Source: Sipunculus nudus (taxonomy: Eukaryota; Annelida; Sipuncula; Golfingiida; Sipunculidae). Taken from it: a stretch of 64,000 bases of DNA. The translations under genes and the position numbers were made by a program. The first letter of the stretch is position 1. Every line of letters starts with the position of its first letter. The notes below the pieces were generated by a model. The model searched no databases and was not told the origin of the DNA. It worked only from the letters and a program-made list of their open reading frames with translations. Positions 1 through 11,166 of the stretch are shown in pieces. The stretch lies in the NCBI GenBank assembly GCA_026874595.1, contig CM049308.1, forward strand, positions 91,887,624 through 91,951,623, given 5' to 3'.

Positions 1-660
1 GTGTTTCCTAATGTTGAAACTGAAGCATGTGAGCAGTTTGTGAACAAATGATCTGTACAATTACCATGATCATTAGTTGGCTTTTCGATTAACTGTTGAC
101 ATTTCAGTAGTTTAAACATTTGTTCAATCGAATCTTTTTTTGTATAATATATATTATTAAATATATGTTTTTTTTATTAAATGTATACAGTTGAAATATA
201 ACTAATTAACAACATAAAAAATGGCAAACAAAGCCTGATCTCAAATTCTGCTGATGCAGGAAAATAATGAACAAATGTTTGTAATAAATCCTCATTTTTT
301 TATCACATCAATTTTTTTAAATTTAAGTTTATATTTCTATACATTTTCAATATAACATATATATCTGAATATAAAAGTTGATTCATAATTCTCAATTGCA
401 TCATCATAAATCTCAATCTTGTCAGATAACACCACATCATGCATACAAATGTTTATTTATTTTTTACCACAAAAATATATCTTTTAAATCTGCAAAACAA
501 TAAATATCTAAAAAAAATACTTGATTTAGATTTCTCAAATTTTTAATTGTGTCTTTATTTATCCATAATGTGCTTCATATTTTATAATAATTTAAGCATA
601 CTGATGGGTTCAATTATATTTGTTAAAATCATTTAAAAGAAAATTGATTTCTTTAAAAAT
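1..660. other. AT-rich sequence, no gene seen
   Basis: Very AT-rich with homopolymer runs and no coding pattern. Since TIM50 exon 3 is not visible to the right, this is probably TIM50 intron 2. Confidence 0.5.
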
Positions 661-2790
661 GCTACATTACACAACATTGCATCTTCTGGATTACACCTTG
701 AATTATTTTTTCAAGGAAAGTTTTTGCATATCAGAGTGGAAACAGCATTACAATTAAGGAGATACAGTGAAAACAATAACAATACTGCATAACACTTGGT
801 GGGTTGGGTTTGCGGGGGGGGGGGGGGGGGTGATATTGGGGTGGTGATATGAGAATAACTGTACACCTGTCACAGCAGGGGATCTCCCCGAGTGACTGTA
901 ACAAATCAGAAACCCTGGCATAGCTGACTTCCAGTGACCTGGAGTGGGACCCTGCATCTGTAACCTCTAATCAAAGCAAATGACTACAATAGAGCCTCAA
1001 GAAAAAAATCAATAACTAGCTTAATTTTCAAGCTTTTATTTCCAAATTTCAGATTTAAACAAATTAAATATTTATATTTACATGCTGTGAAAATTAAATC
1101 AATGGTACTTACAGGAAAAAAACGTGCCATGGTCAAAGTTGGGCAAAATTTAAGGTACTGATTTTATTTTTATGCTAATTACTTAAAAAATTTACAAAAT
1201 TCAGATCTAATTTTGGGTAAGCAATTGAATCTTAATTAAACATAGTTATATACTTGGGAAAATAGACTCTAGTTTCAAAATTTTTCATGTTAAGTGAGTA
1301 AATATTTTTCCTGATTTTTTACAAAGTCTATATGTTTGGGCCCATAACTTAAAGAATTTATACTTAACAGACTTAATTTCTGGCATGTACATAGGAACTA
1401 TATGGAAGAATATTTATGGTAAATATGAGGAAAAACAGATGAGTGGTTTTGATATTAGGCAGTCCTGAAGTGTGAAAATAGGATTTTAATAAAAAATTGA
1501 GGTTTTTCCTTAATTTCTCAAAGGAACGAAGTCGCAAAGACCCAGTTTTCGGCTTGGTAGGAGATCTTGGGGACAGCTAACATTATGCTGAATTTTGGAT
1601 TCCTAGGTCTTACGGTTTCAAAACGTGCCACATCTACGGACGGACGGACGGACGGACGGATGGACGGACGGACGGACAGACGGACGGACGACGGACAATG
1701 GACCACGACTATAGCTCAGATGACTTATAGTCAGCTGAGCTAAAAATGATACATTACACAACATTCCATCTTCTGGATTACACCTTGAATTCCTTTTTCA
1801 AGGAAAGTTTTTGCATATCGGAGTGGAAACAGCATTACAATTAAGGAGATACAGTGAAAACAATAACAATTACTGCATAACACTTGGTGGGTTGGGTTTG
1901 GGGGGGGGGGGGGGTGATTGGGGTGGTGATATGAGAAGAACTGTACACCTGTCAGAGCAGGGGATCTCCCCCAGTGACTGTAACAAATCAGAAACCCTGG
2001 CATAGCTGACTTCCAGTGACCTGGAGTGGGACCCTGCATCTGTAATCTGTAATCTGTAATCAAAGCAAATGACTACAATAGAGCCTCAAGAAAAAAATTA
2101 ATAACTAGCTTTATTTTCAAGCTGTTATTTTCAAATTTCAGATTTAAACAAATTATTAATTTTTGTGTACATGCTGTGAAAATTAAATCAATGGTACTTA
2201 CAGGAAAAAACGTGCTATGGCAAAGTTGGCAAAATTTAAGGTACTGATTTTATTTTAATGCTAATGACTTAAAAAATTTACAAAATTCAGATCTAATATT
2301 GGGTAAACAATTGAATCTTAATTAAACATAGTTATATACTTGGGAAAATAGACTCTAGTTTCAAAATTTTTCATGTTAAGTGAGTAAATATTTTTCCTGA
2401 TTTTTTACAAAGTCCATTATGTTGGGGCCCATAACTTAAAGAATTTATACTTAACAGACTTAATTTCTGGCATAGGAACTATATAGAGGAATATTTATGG
2501 TAAATATGAGGAAAAACAGATGAGTGGTTTTGATATTAGGCAGTCCTGAAGTGTGAAAATAGGATTTTAATAAAAAATTGAGGTTTTTCCTTAATTTCTC
2601 AAAGGAACAAAGTCGCAAAGACCCAGTTTTCGGCTTTGTAGGAGATCCTGGGGACATGTAACATTATGCTGAATTTTGGATTCCTAGGTCTTACGGTTTC
2701 AAAACGTGCCACATCTACGGGCGGACAGACGGACGGACGATGGACCACGACTATAGCTCAGATGACTTATAGTCAGCTGAGCTATAAATG
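661..2790. repeat. Tandem duplication of a ~1.05-kb H-family segment
   Basis: Two direct copies lie head to tail, about 661-1743 and 1744-2790. Both begin with the TACATTACACAACATT block, then a poly-G tract (811-830 and 1899-1912) and a long shared AT-rich body. Each ends with TTCAAAACGTGCCACATCTACGG, GGAC runs and the terminal palindrome ending GTCAGCTGAGCT. The copies differ by scattered substitutions and by GGAC repeat number (the first has far more). All open reading frames here are repeat-derived. The pair sits in the presumed TIM50 intron 2. Confidence 0.85.
1636..1690. repeat. (GGAC)n microsatellite
   Basis: About a dozen units of GGAC with a few interruptions, just inside the palindromic end of the first tandem H segment. 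The equivalent site of the second copy, near 2718-2740, holds only a few units, so the tract has expanded or contracted since the duplication. Confidence 0.85.
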
Positions 2791-2859
2791 GTTTGTGTGC
2801 AGTGCTTTCAGAAACTGCTGTTGTACTGCAATGAACTGAATTCATATTTTAATACACAC

Positions 2860-5800
2860 CTCATTTCCATCTGGGTCTTTGATTGGAGCTCCTGTTGAAA
2901 ATAAAATGTCATACATTAAAGTATATGATCACATAAAATTTGTAACAGCTAACTGACATAATAAATATAAAACAATGTTTATAGATGTAAATATGTCAGG
3001 CAATGGTCAGAAAGAAAGAAGACACAATGCTTGAGTGGAGTGACTTGCTCTGAGTAACTCACCTGGTACATCAACCTTGTAGAAGTGAAAACATCAAATG
3101 TTGCCAGTGTCCAGGTAAATATAAAGCAGAAAGATGAAAACAATAAAGGAAAATCAATTAGGGTTAAAATCTATCTACCTGAAGTATGATAAGATACATA
3201 TAACCAGGTAAGGATGGTCATTTCAGCTGGTAAGACATTCATCACTTATCCAGTGATTTTGACTTCAGCACAGGCATGGAACTCATTAGCTTCTCCCCTC
3301 TCAATACACTGTGGAAAATCACTGCCTGTGACTTGGAATGAGTTTGAAGTAAAATACAGTGAACTCCCGCATGACGACCACCCTGTTAACACGACCACCC
3401 CGATAACATGACTACTTTTCTTGGTCCCAGAATTGTCTAGTATAAATTATCATATAAAAAAACTTCAGTGACACAACCACACCGCTATCACGACCAACGA
3501 CCACCTTTTCTAGTCCCGACCTTCAGATGAGCCCCCGTATCACGACCACTTGCCTGTGGCGACCGCGGCCCGTTAAGCAGATAACACGCTCATCGCCCAG
3601 CTTGGACTTAGATAATAGCCCGTAATTAATTAGCCGTATCACGACTACTGGCCCGTGGCGACCGTGGCCCAGTGAGCAGATGACACGCTCAGCTCCCAGC
3701 TTGGACTTGGATAATAGCCCCTGATTAATTAGCCGGACATATGGAAAGTCCGCTTTTATCTGCCCAGCCATAGTTAGGCTTGTTTAGGCTTGTTAATGCC
3801 GTTGAACCTGTTAGCCAAACTATACGCATCAATAGATATTGGACTCCATGGTCCGTTGAATTGTTAGTTGAGTACGGCTGCTAGATTACTGAGCAAAAAG
3901 GAGTTTGGCAAACATAACTGACACCAAACGCATACATTCAGGTGAGTAAAGTAAAACTGTGACAAATCACATTTCAATGATTAAGCAGGAACCATATAAA
4001 TTACGCTTATAATATGACGTGTTCATTCTGTTCTCACTACGTATTCGACATCAGATCATCTTCGTGTTAAGACCAATGCTGTTAGAATGACTTCAACGCC
4101 AACTCGTAAAAAACCAAGAGAGCTCAGCCTCAAGGAGAAGATAGAACTCATCAAGACCGCCGAGACTCAGCCCGGTACAAGTTTAAGAAAACTAGCCACT
4201 CAGTTTGGGACAGGAAAGACACAAGTGCAAGTCATCCTGAAACGCAAGGCTGATTTGATGGCAGTGTACGGAGAAAATCAACAGGGTAATGAAGTGACCT
4301 TTATTTAATATGAATAACTTACTTCATATTCTGAGTTAAATTGTTTAAATTATTACTGCATGTCATTGTTTCATCTGTGTGTTTTATTTCTATGTGAATA
4401 AAACTGTTTGAATCATGTTCATATTTGTTATTTATTTTTCTTTATATTTAATTTTTATATTGACCCAGGGACAACAATTAACATTTACTTGAAATACCCA
4501 TATTATCGCCTGCGTTAATATTGGCAGACCAATGTACAATTAGCCTGTAACACGACCACCCCGCTAACAAGGCCACTTTGCCTGGTCCCGCAGGTGGTCG
4601 TGTTAGCGGGGTTTTACTGTACTGGCATAGGTTAATAAATTATCATCTGTTGCACATGTCAATGCAGAATTGTGCCACTTCTGTAAAATAAAAGAAAGCA
4701 ATAGTGTTTTGTACAACTGACTAGTGCACTGCTTGTTTGTGACTTGCGCCACTAGGGGGCAGTGTCATAGCTGGCATAAATGGCTGCTGTGTCCGCAGTT
4801 GAACGGACCACAGCACGAAAGACTCGTTTTTATCTTTATTTCATAAATTTATGGCACAATATTACAGAGATATATTCATCAGTTGCTTATTTATTGATTG
4901 GTGTTACGTTATGGGTTCAGGTTTGAACTTTAGTGGGTGTTTCATGGTGTTTCGTCACTGTTACCCAAAACATTGGTGTTTTGGGTGTTTAGGGGGACCG
5001 CTCTTTACAGAGCAATTTAAATAATAAGGCAGACCCGAGTGGCCACAATGTTATGTGGGTAAAGGGGGTAGATCTGTCCATATCCATGCCCCCCCCCCCA
5101 ATTTTCTCAGCAAATGAGGCCCATTATACCTAGTATCATGTAACATACCAAGTGTAATTTAATTCAATAAGTGTTATTTATTTCACACAATTGTTTAACT
5201 TATTTAATATTACAGTTTACCATTAGATAACAGACAATATCCTGAATTCCTGATGCACTTGTCATTGTGATGTGATTTGACATTTATCTGAAATTTCAAA
5301 GATATCAATGCCACAAACATGTGATTAGTATGTAACAATTCTATTGGCATACTGACAATATTAAGCAATATGAGAAAAGGTAAACAAACAAGGAGCCCAT
5401 GGGTTACGGTGCTCAGCTAAAGCTGACCTTGAAAGGTAACAATCTAAAATATCAATAAATGAAGATACAGAAATGGTGTTAGTTACAGTAGCTATACATA
5501 CAGGATATAACATTTTATAAAAGTGTTTACAGGAAAAACTTTACATTATGCATAGAGATATATGTATTTTTTTCATCACAAATAAATTGTATATTTTTAG
5601 AAATTTTACAAATAGATATGTGGTTACGATTTTAGAGAGTACTGAGGTGTAAAAACAGATTTTCAATGGAAAACTGTTTTTTTTTTAAAATTAATTTCTT
5701 GAAGGAGCAAAGTCACAGTGACCAAGTCTGTCTCTGACGGTAGAAGAACTTTGGGACATGTAACCGTATGTCAAAATTCAAATTGTTGATTCGTAGGTCA

Positions 5801-6365
5801 ACAGGTTTCAAAACATGCCCAGTAAACCGATGTCCAGACAAGTACCATCGCTATAGCCCTGATGACTTAATAGTCCATTCTAAGAGCGGATAAACAAAAA
5901 ACCAAAAAACATACCCCATTCTAACAGCAGAAAACCACCTCCACACAGTCCAAACGCACCGAGTGATAAGAGACCGAGTTTCCAGGCATTCTGAGGACTG
6001 AACCAGCCTGATTTCTTCTTTGAGTCACTTTTACCCTTCTCGTCCCCCTCTTTATCTTTATCAGAAGCAGCAGCCTGTAATACTGGGTCTGTAGCTGTTG
6101 TACCATCAACTTTTTGACTAAACCATTTTGCTTGGGCAGCCCAAGGACTTGCAAAGCATGTCAAACGAACTCTATCTGCAAGAGATTTCGTCTGCCGCGT
6201 TCTGAAACATGACTGTGAGGTTAATGTCCGACAAACTACATTGCTGTTATGTAATTTTAATATGTTTGGTAGCATGCCCACTGACACAGTGGCTGGTAGC
6301 GTCCGTAAATGTAGTAGTCGACTTGACATTTCCCTAACACACATGCAACCCATGAAAGCTGACAT
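2860..6365 (-). CDS. TIMM50: TIM50, mitochondrial inner-membrane translocase subunit (5' exons 1-2, partial)
   Basis: TIM50 is the TIM23-complex receptor that takes presequence proteins arriving through TOM in the intermembrane space. Exon 1 is 5915-6365 (ATG at 6363-6365, 150 codons plus one base, donor GTATGT). Exon 2 is 2860-2891, only 32 nt, between a CAACAG acceptor and a GTGTGT donor. They join in frame across a glycine codon to give LLLEWGAPIKDPDGNE, which matches the stretch just after the membrane anchor in animal TIM50. Residues 1-75 are Arg/Ser-rich with almost no acidic residues, like a matrix-targeting presequence. Residues 101-118 form a Lys/Asp linker. Residues 129-148 are a single membrane segment. 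The FCP1-like domain that follows in the family is absent and must lie beyond the left edge. Intron 1 is about 3 kb and holds a Tigger element and an H copy. M13 is an alternative start. The identity rests on the anchor region only. Confidence 0.8.
3357..4619 (+). mobile_element. pogo/Tigger-type DNA transposon, internally deleted
   Basis: The left end reads CAGTGAACTCCCGCATGACG and the right end, read inward on the other strand, CAGTAAAACCCCGCTAACAC; both continue into ACGACCACC. Direct TA dinucleotides flank it at 3355-3356 and 4620-4621, as expected for Tc1/mariner-superfamily insertions. Subterminal sequence repeats the CACGACCAC motif many times. A duplicated ~105-bp block lies at about 3530-3735 (TTGGACTTRGATAATAGCCC in both copies). 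Inside is an ORF with a CENP-B-type helix-turn-helix (4087-4308) followed by AATAAA, but no DDE catalytic region. The element lies in TIM50 intron 1, on the opposite strand to the gene's transcription. Confidence 0.85.
4087..4308 (+). CDS. Helix-turn-helix-only fragment of a pogo/Tigger transposase
   Basis: This 73-codon ORF reads KKPRELSLKEKIELIKTAET, then GTSLRKLATQFGTGKTQVQVILKRK. That is the N-terminal psq/CENP-B-N helix-turn-helix that binds the terminal repeats in pogo-family transposases (residues about 11-58). Full transposases run to roughly 450-600 residues with a second CENP-B domain and a DDE domain. Here the frame stops 14 codons after the helix-turn-helix, and AATAAA at 4397-4402 follows within 90 bp. 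A good splice donor (CAGGTGAGTAAAG near 3940) upstream hints at an untranslated first exon. It is either a decayed transposase exon or an expressed DNA-binding fragment; the sequence does not decide between them. Confidence 0.6.
   Translation: MTSTPTRKKPRELSLKEKIELIKTAETQPGTSLRKLATQFGTGKTQVQVILKRKADLMAVYGENQQGNEVTFI
5388..5880. repeat. Short H-family repeat copy
   Basis: It begins AACAAGGAGCCCATGGGTTA, the diverged AACAAG/CCATGGG end, and finishes with TTTCAAAACATGCCC and a decayed ATGACTTAATAGTC palindrome end. At about 490 bp it is the smallest near-complete copy here. It ends 35 bp from the TIM50 exon 1 splice donor, inside intron 1. Confidence 0.65.
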
Positions 6366-6489
6366 CTTGCGGTTGCTGGTACCTGCGCCGCTGCTGTTTA
6401 TATTATGTTATAAAGAGTAAATGTTAGGGCAAACGATAAGGGAACCAGCAACCTACCGAAAATAAACGAGATTAATTTCATTCACTTAT

Positions 6490-6505
6490 TCGGGCCATTT
6501 TGGTT
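6490..6505 (-). promoter_or_regulatory. Possible YY1-like site upstream of TIM50
   Basis: On the minus strand this segment reads AAAATGGC, about 130 bp upstream of the TIM50 ATG. YY1-type sites of this kind are frequent in promoters of nuclear-encoded mitochondrial genes. The match is short and could be chance. Confidence 0.2.
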
Positions 6506-6577
6506 CTGATGTTGGTTCGTGAAACCAACAACAATCAAGACCAGTAAAGCATGTGCTTGAATGTATGTACGAGTGTT

Positions 6578-6602
6578 GGCCGGGGGGGGGGGGGGGGGGG
6601 GG
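6578..6602. repeat. Poly-G tract
   Basis: An uninterrupted run of about 20 G, upstream of TIM50. Similar G or C tracts occur at 811-830, 1899-1912, 7075-7094, 33306-33316 and 33808-33825. Confidence 0.9.
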
Positions 6603-6701
6603 CAATTTTACATATTAAAAACACTAGGGGTAAATCTATGAGGCAGGTCACAAGAAGTATAAATTTTGGATAAAAATATTTTTAATAAAAACAAAATAAA
6701 A

Positions 6702-9700
6702 ACAAGGGACCCATGGGTCACGGCGCTCAGCTGTTATATATGATAAAAAATATGATTTGGGAATTAGGCACATGCTGGTTTTGTGTGGTAATAAATATAA
6801 GCTTTATTATGAGTTGTTGGTGTTTAGCTTATGTATGATTTTGATAGTATCTTTGGAGACAGGGAAGAGGATTGATTTCATTTATTTTATTAACAAATGG
6901 AGTGCTATTGTCACACAGATTTTGACTTGGCCATATAACTTATAAGCAGCACATATAATAAAAGAGTTTAACTGTTTATTTAAATTTAATAACAAATATT
7001 GTGCCAATATAATTTTTATAAAAAAAATACCGTAATCCGACGTAATAAGCGCCTCTCCCGTAATAAGCGCCTCCCTCCCCCCCCCCCCCCCCCCACCGGA
7101 TATGGGAGATCGCTTTATGAAACTAAAGGATGAGCCATCCTAACCTCACTTTTCTCACTAGCCAATATAACACAGGACAACGTAATGCTTTCATTTCTCC
7201 CCGCCAAGCTTAAAAGTTACCACCAGTTTTTATTCAATCTCCGTTAAGCTTTATCATCTAATATAATAATAATATTAGTTACACATAACAGAATCAGTGG
7301 TCGAGTGTATCATAGATAACACTGAATGACGGTGTCCGTGAAGGCAGACCCTTCAGGTGGCCATGCTGATCGGGTGACCTGAATTCAGGTACGTATGTGG
7401 ATGTATTATGCAATGAAATATATATTACTTACCGTATTTGCTCGTGTACAGGACGATAAATTTTATCCTAAAATATTGGCAAAGAAGGGCGGCCGTCTTA
7501 TACACTGGAACAAGTTTCTCAGCGTCCTCAGGGCCGCCAAGGATAATTTACAGCAATTTGAATTATTACGTCGGCCGAACTTGATGCCGTGAATATCGGT
7601 GATCATGTCCGTATGGTGGTAATATACACTCAACAAAGAACATTACAATGCTTTGTTTTTGTTTGAATTTATCGTTTATACATCAGATTTCCATGTGCAC
7701 ATAGTTAAATAATTGGTAAGAAAACGTTTGCCCTTGCCGCATTGGCACAGGGATTTTAACTGAATCAATATATGAAAGCCCTTCTGACAGTAGAGCCAGT
7801 GAATTTACTCGACCGCGGACGGAATTGCGGAATTGACGGACCAATCCAATCCTGATAATATATAAGTTTTAATGTATTTTTTGCCAAAAAATATCTTGGC
7901 AATTCACTTGAAACATGTACACAGTGATATAATTGTCGATGCCGCTGACAGCGTGCAGGGCTTACCCGTGTACTCAAGATCCCAGTGCCCTGGATTAATC
8001 TGTGTGTATACAGCGCACGCGCAAGGGATGCTGGGAACTTGCCTAACCAATTGCCATCCAGTAGCACGTAATATGCATGTTAAAACAAGGATGATTTTTT
8101 CATATGTTGCCGTATTTGCCATATTAGCTGTCAGCTGGCTTGCACACTGACATACACGGAGACTCACTCATGGCACTTCAATTTCAAGACAACCATTAGC
8201 GCATTATAATTATAAATATGAAGCGGCCTTTCCTAAGGTGACAATGTTTGTCAAGCTTGTATTATTGGACTACGTCGAGAAATGAATGTATTATAACGGG
8301 TCAACAAAGTTCAAGAAAGGGACTGTGTTTCCGCGGGATATAAATATGACAAATTTCCTAACAATTTTAAAACAAAACCCCGGATTTGGTTTGCACTGAA
8401 GTAAATATAATGCGCTTGAGTCTGAGGGCCAGTATTTCAGTTTTTTTTTTAAACTTTTGCATGTAATATCAAGCACAATGAAAGACAAAAAAGACAATTA
8501 TTGTCGATGCCATTCCATGTCATTAATCGGCTCAGCTGTCAAAGGTATTTGGGCAAGGTGACTGACATAATTGGGGTACCGATGTCCCGTATAATTTTTC
8601 TTCATCATTCAAATAAATACTGTTTTACATATCTTTATATGAACATTTTATATATTCTGCTACCTTATTAGGCGTTGACTTTTATAAAAGCGTTCATTTA
8701 TTACCATCCTTATTTTTTCCTCTTCACCTGCAAAGGAAATCTCGAACTGTAGTCATTCAGACAATTCTCTCATGCAACACAAATTAAAGTCGTCTGCAAA
8801 TCGGTATCACCTGGATTACACAACCATTGTTAAATGATCATTGTTTTTTTTCTGAATTGTCCTGAATGTGCTGTGAAGTCAAACACGTGTACACAAGCCG
8901 CAGTGTTAAATTGGAGGATCGTAATGCACTTTGGAAGTGGGCAGATGTTGGAGGGGCGCTTATTAGGGTATAAAAAATTTGGAAAAATTTAATTTTGAGA
9001 GCGCCCGGGGCGCTTATTACGTCAAATACGGTAATAAGAAAATCATATGATTTTTCAAAAATAAAATATAACTGAAATGATTATTAAAATAATAATATAG
9101 AATATATTCATGAATGCATTCATGAATACATTTTGAAAGTATCTGCACTGGTATTCAAATACTTTCATTTTTACCTGAATTCCCATTCTTATGCAATAAA
9201 ATTTTTTAATGCAGTACATATTCATATTCGTATTCAAATACATTTGCAAAGCATTCGCACCATGTCAAGTGTTTATTCAGTTTTAGCCAAACAATGCTGT
9301 TGAGAATCCAGAATATACAAAATTCACAAATTTAAATAATGATCATAAGTACCTGGATTTATGGCTTTTATTTATATTGAAAAAAATAAATGTAAGATAT
9401 TCACTTTGGACTACTTTCACATCAATCTACACACTAGACACAGTAGGAATCTAGATTAATATTATCAACTGCATCTTTGTCTATCATTAATTTCCTTCAT
9501 GTGATCCCTAATAATTAGTAATGAATAATATGATTTATTTTTTATCATTAAAATTGAACTGAAAAATACCATAGGTGACTGCATGGTGTTATTTGGAATA
9601 ACATTGACATTCTATCCATCCATACAAGATTCTTACATCATCAGTAACTGCAAGTTAATTTCCTGTTACTCACCAACAAACAAATTCCTTTTCTATTAAT

Positions 9701-11166
9701 TTTTCTTTAATTTTTTATTAAAAACTAATAAAAATTTATTAATATATTGTTTATTGTTATGTTGTTTATGGCTGGGCATTAACTGCCTGGCTGCCCCAGT
9801 GTATACCTCGCCTCAAGCGTGCATAATTTGCTGAAAGGTCAACAAGGTCAACATACAGGTGACTGAAGAGGGGCTGGGTAGAGCCTGGGTCTGACATGGT
9901 GTCATAAAAACATTAATAAAATGTAAATTTTTGGCCAATTTCGTTCAACTTTCTAAACTACAAAGATGAAATCCTTATGTGTGTATAAAATTATATCAAC
10001 CGTGCTCTCAGGAAACATACGTGCCATGGTCAAAGTTGGGCAAAATTTAAGCTACTAATCTAAGGTAACAATCCTCTTGTTAAGGGAGTAAATATATTTA
10101 TTGATTTTTTAAAGAAGTGCATTATGTTTGGGCCCACAACTTAAAACAATTACGCAATACTCACATCATTTTTGGCGTGTGCATAGGGAATGTATAGAAA
10201 AATATGTATATTATATATGATCAAAGTCAGATCAGTGGTTTTGATATTAGGCAGTCTTAAAGTGTAACAATGGGTTTTTAATGGATAAATGAAGTTTTTC
10301 ATTAAAATGTCGAAGGAATTAAGTCCTAGTGACCAAATTCTTGGCATAGTAGGGGATTTTGGAGACATCTAACTGTATACCAAATTTAAGGAACTTAGAG
10401 CTGAAGCTGCGGAGCTGAGCTCTAGCCAACTGCATAAAACTAGCTTGATGTAACCAATATGTGACATGGTGCTTGAAAACTTGAATAAAATCTACAGTTT
10501 TTGATCAACTGGTTTCAAATTTTTGGTGGTAACAGTTGAAATGCTAACAAAAAACATACTTTGAAAATTAAATCCACAGCAGTTACAGACAAAAAATGTG
10601 CCATGGTCAAATTTGGGCAAAATTTAAGGTACCAATTTTTTTGTTTTTGCTAATATTTTTAAAAATATAAAAGATTTTGATCTAATTTTGGGTATACAAT
10701 TTAATTTTGATTAATAAAAGTTATATTACTGGAAAAAAAGTGCTTAGCTTTGACAAGTTTTGTGTTAAGTGATCAGTTTTGGCCCATAACTTTTTAAAAT
10801 TAAATATCACAGACCTAATTTCTGGCATGTACATAGGAACTATATAGAGGATTATTTATAGTAAATATGAGGAAAAACAGATGAATGGTTTTAATATTAG
10901 GCAGTCCTGAAGTGTGAAAATAGGTTTTTAATAAAATAAAATTGAGGTTTTTCCTTAATATCTCAAAGAAACGAAGTCACAAAGACCCAGTTTTCAGCTT
11001 GGTAGGAGATCTTGGGGACATCCAACATTATGCCAAATTTTGGATTCCTAGGTCTTTCGGTTTCAAAACATGCCTCATCTACGGACAGACGAACGGACAG
11101 ATGGACAGACGATGGACAATGGACCACCACTAAAGCTCAGATGACTTATAATCAGCTGAGCTAAAA
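6702..11166. mobile_element. H-family element, full-length, with nested transposon
   Basis: The left end is AACAAGGGACCCATGGGTCA followed by CGGCGCTCAGCTG; the right end is the palindrome ATGACTTATAATCAGCTGAG followed by CTAAAAA. The ends are not inverted repeats of one another. The body is homologous, in inverted orientation, to 46218-48876: peptides such as HMLVLCGNKYKLYYELLVF (near 6770) and MGIQVKMKVFEYQCRYFQN (near 9150, minus) recur at 48631-48819 and 48317-48535. These frames encode no recognisable domain and look like accidental ORFs. A 2.0-kb transposon interrupts it at 7030-9031. The lack of terminal inverted repeats plus a terminal hairpin is compatible with a Helitron/Helentron-like element, but that class is inferred. 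Confidence 0.75.
7030..9031. mobile_element. 2.0-kb terminal-inverted-repeat DNA transposon
   Basis: The left end is CCGTAATCCGACGTAATAAG and the right end, read inward on the minus strand, CCGTATTTGACGTAATAAG; both continue GCGCC. TA flanks both sides (7028-7029 and 9032-9033). The homologous position in the inverted H copy (around 48540-48560) lacks the insert and reads straight through, which fixes both boundaries. No transposase is recognisable inside, so it is probably non-autonomous. A second motif, TACCGTATTTGCTCGTGTAC near 7431, may mark a further nested or related end. Confidence 0.8.

Noticed and set aside
6757-6945. 62-codon frame conserved at 48631-48819 as a gene
   Set aside because: It is conserved only because both lie in copies of the same repeat; there is no domain, start context or codon-pattern constraint to support a protein.
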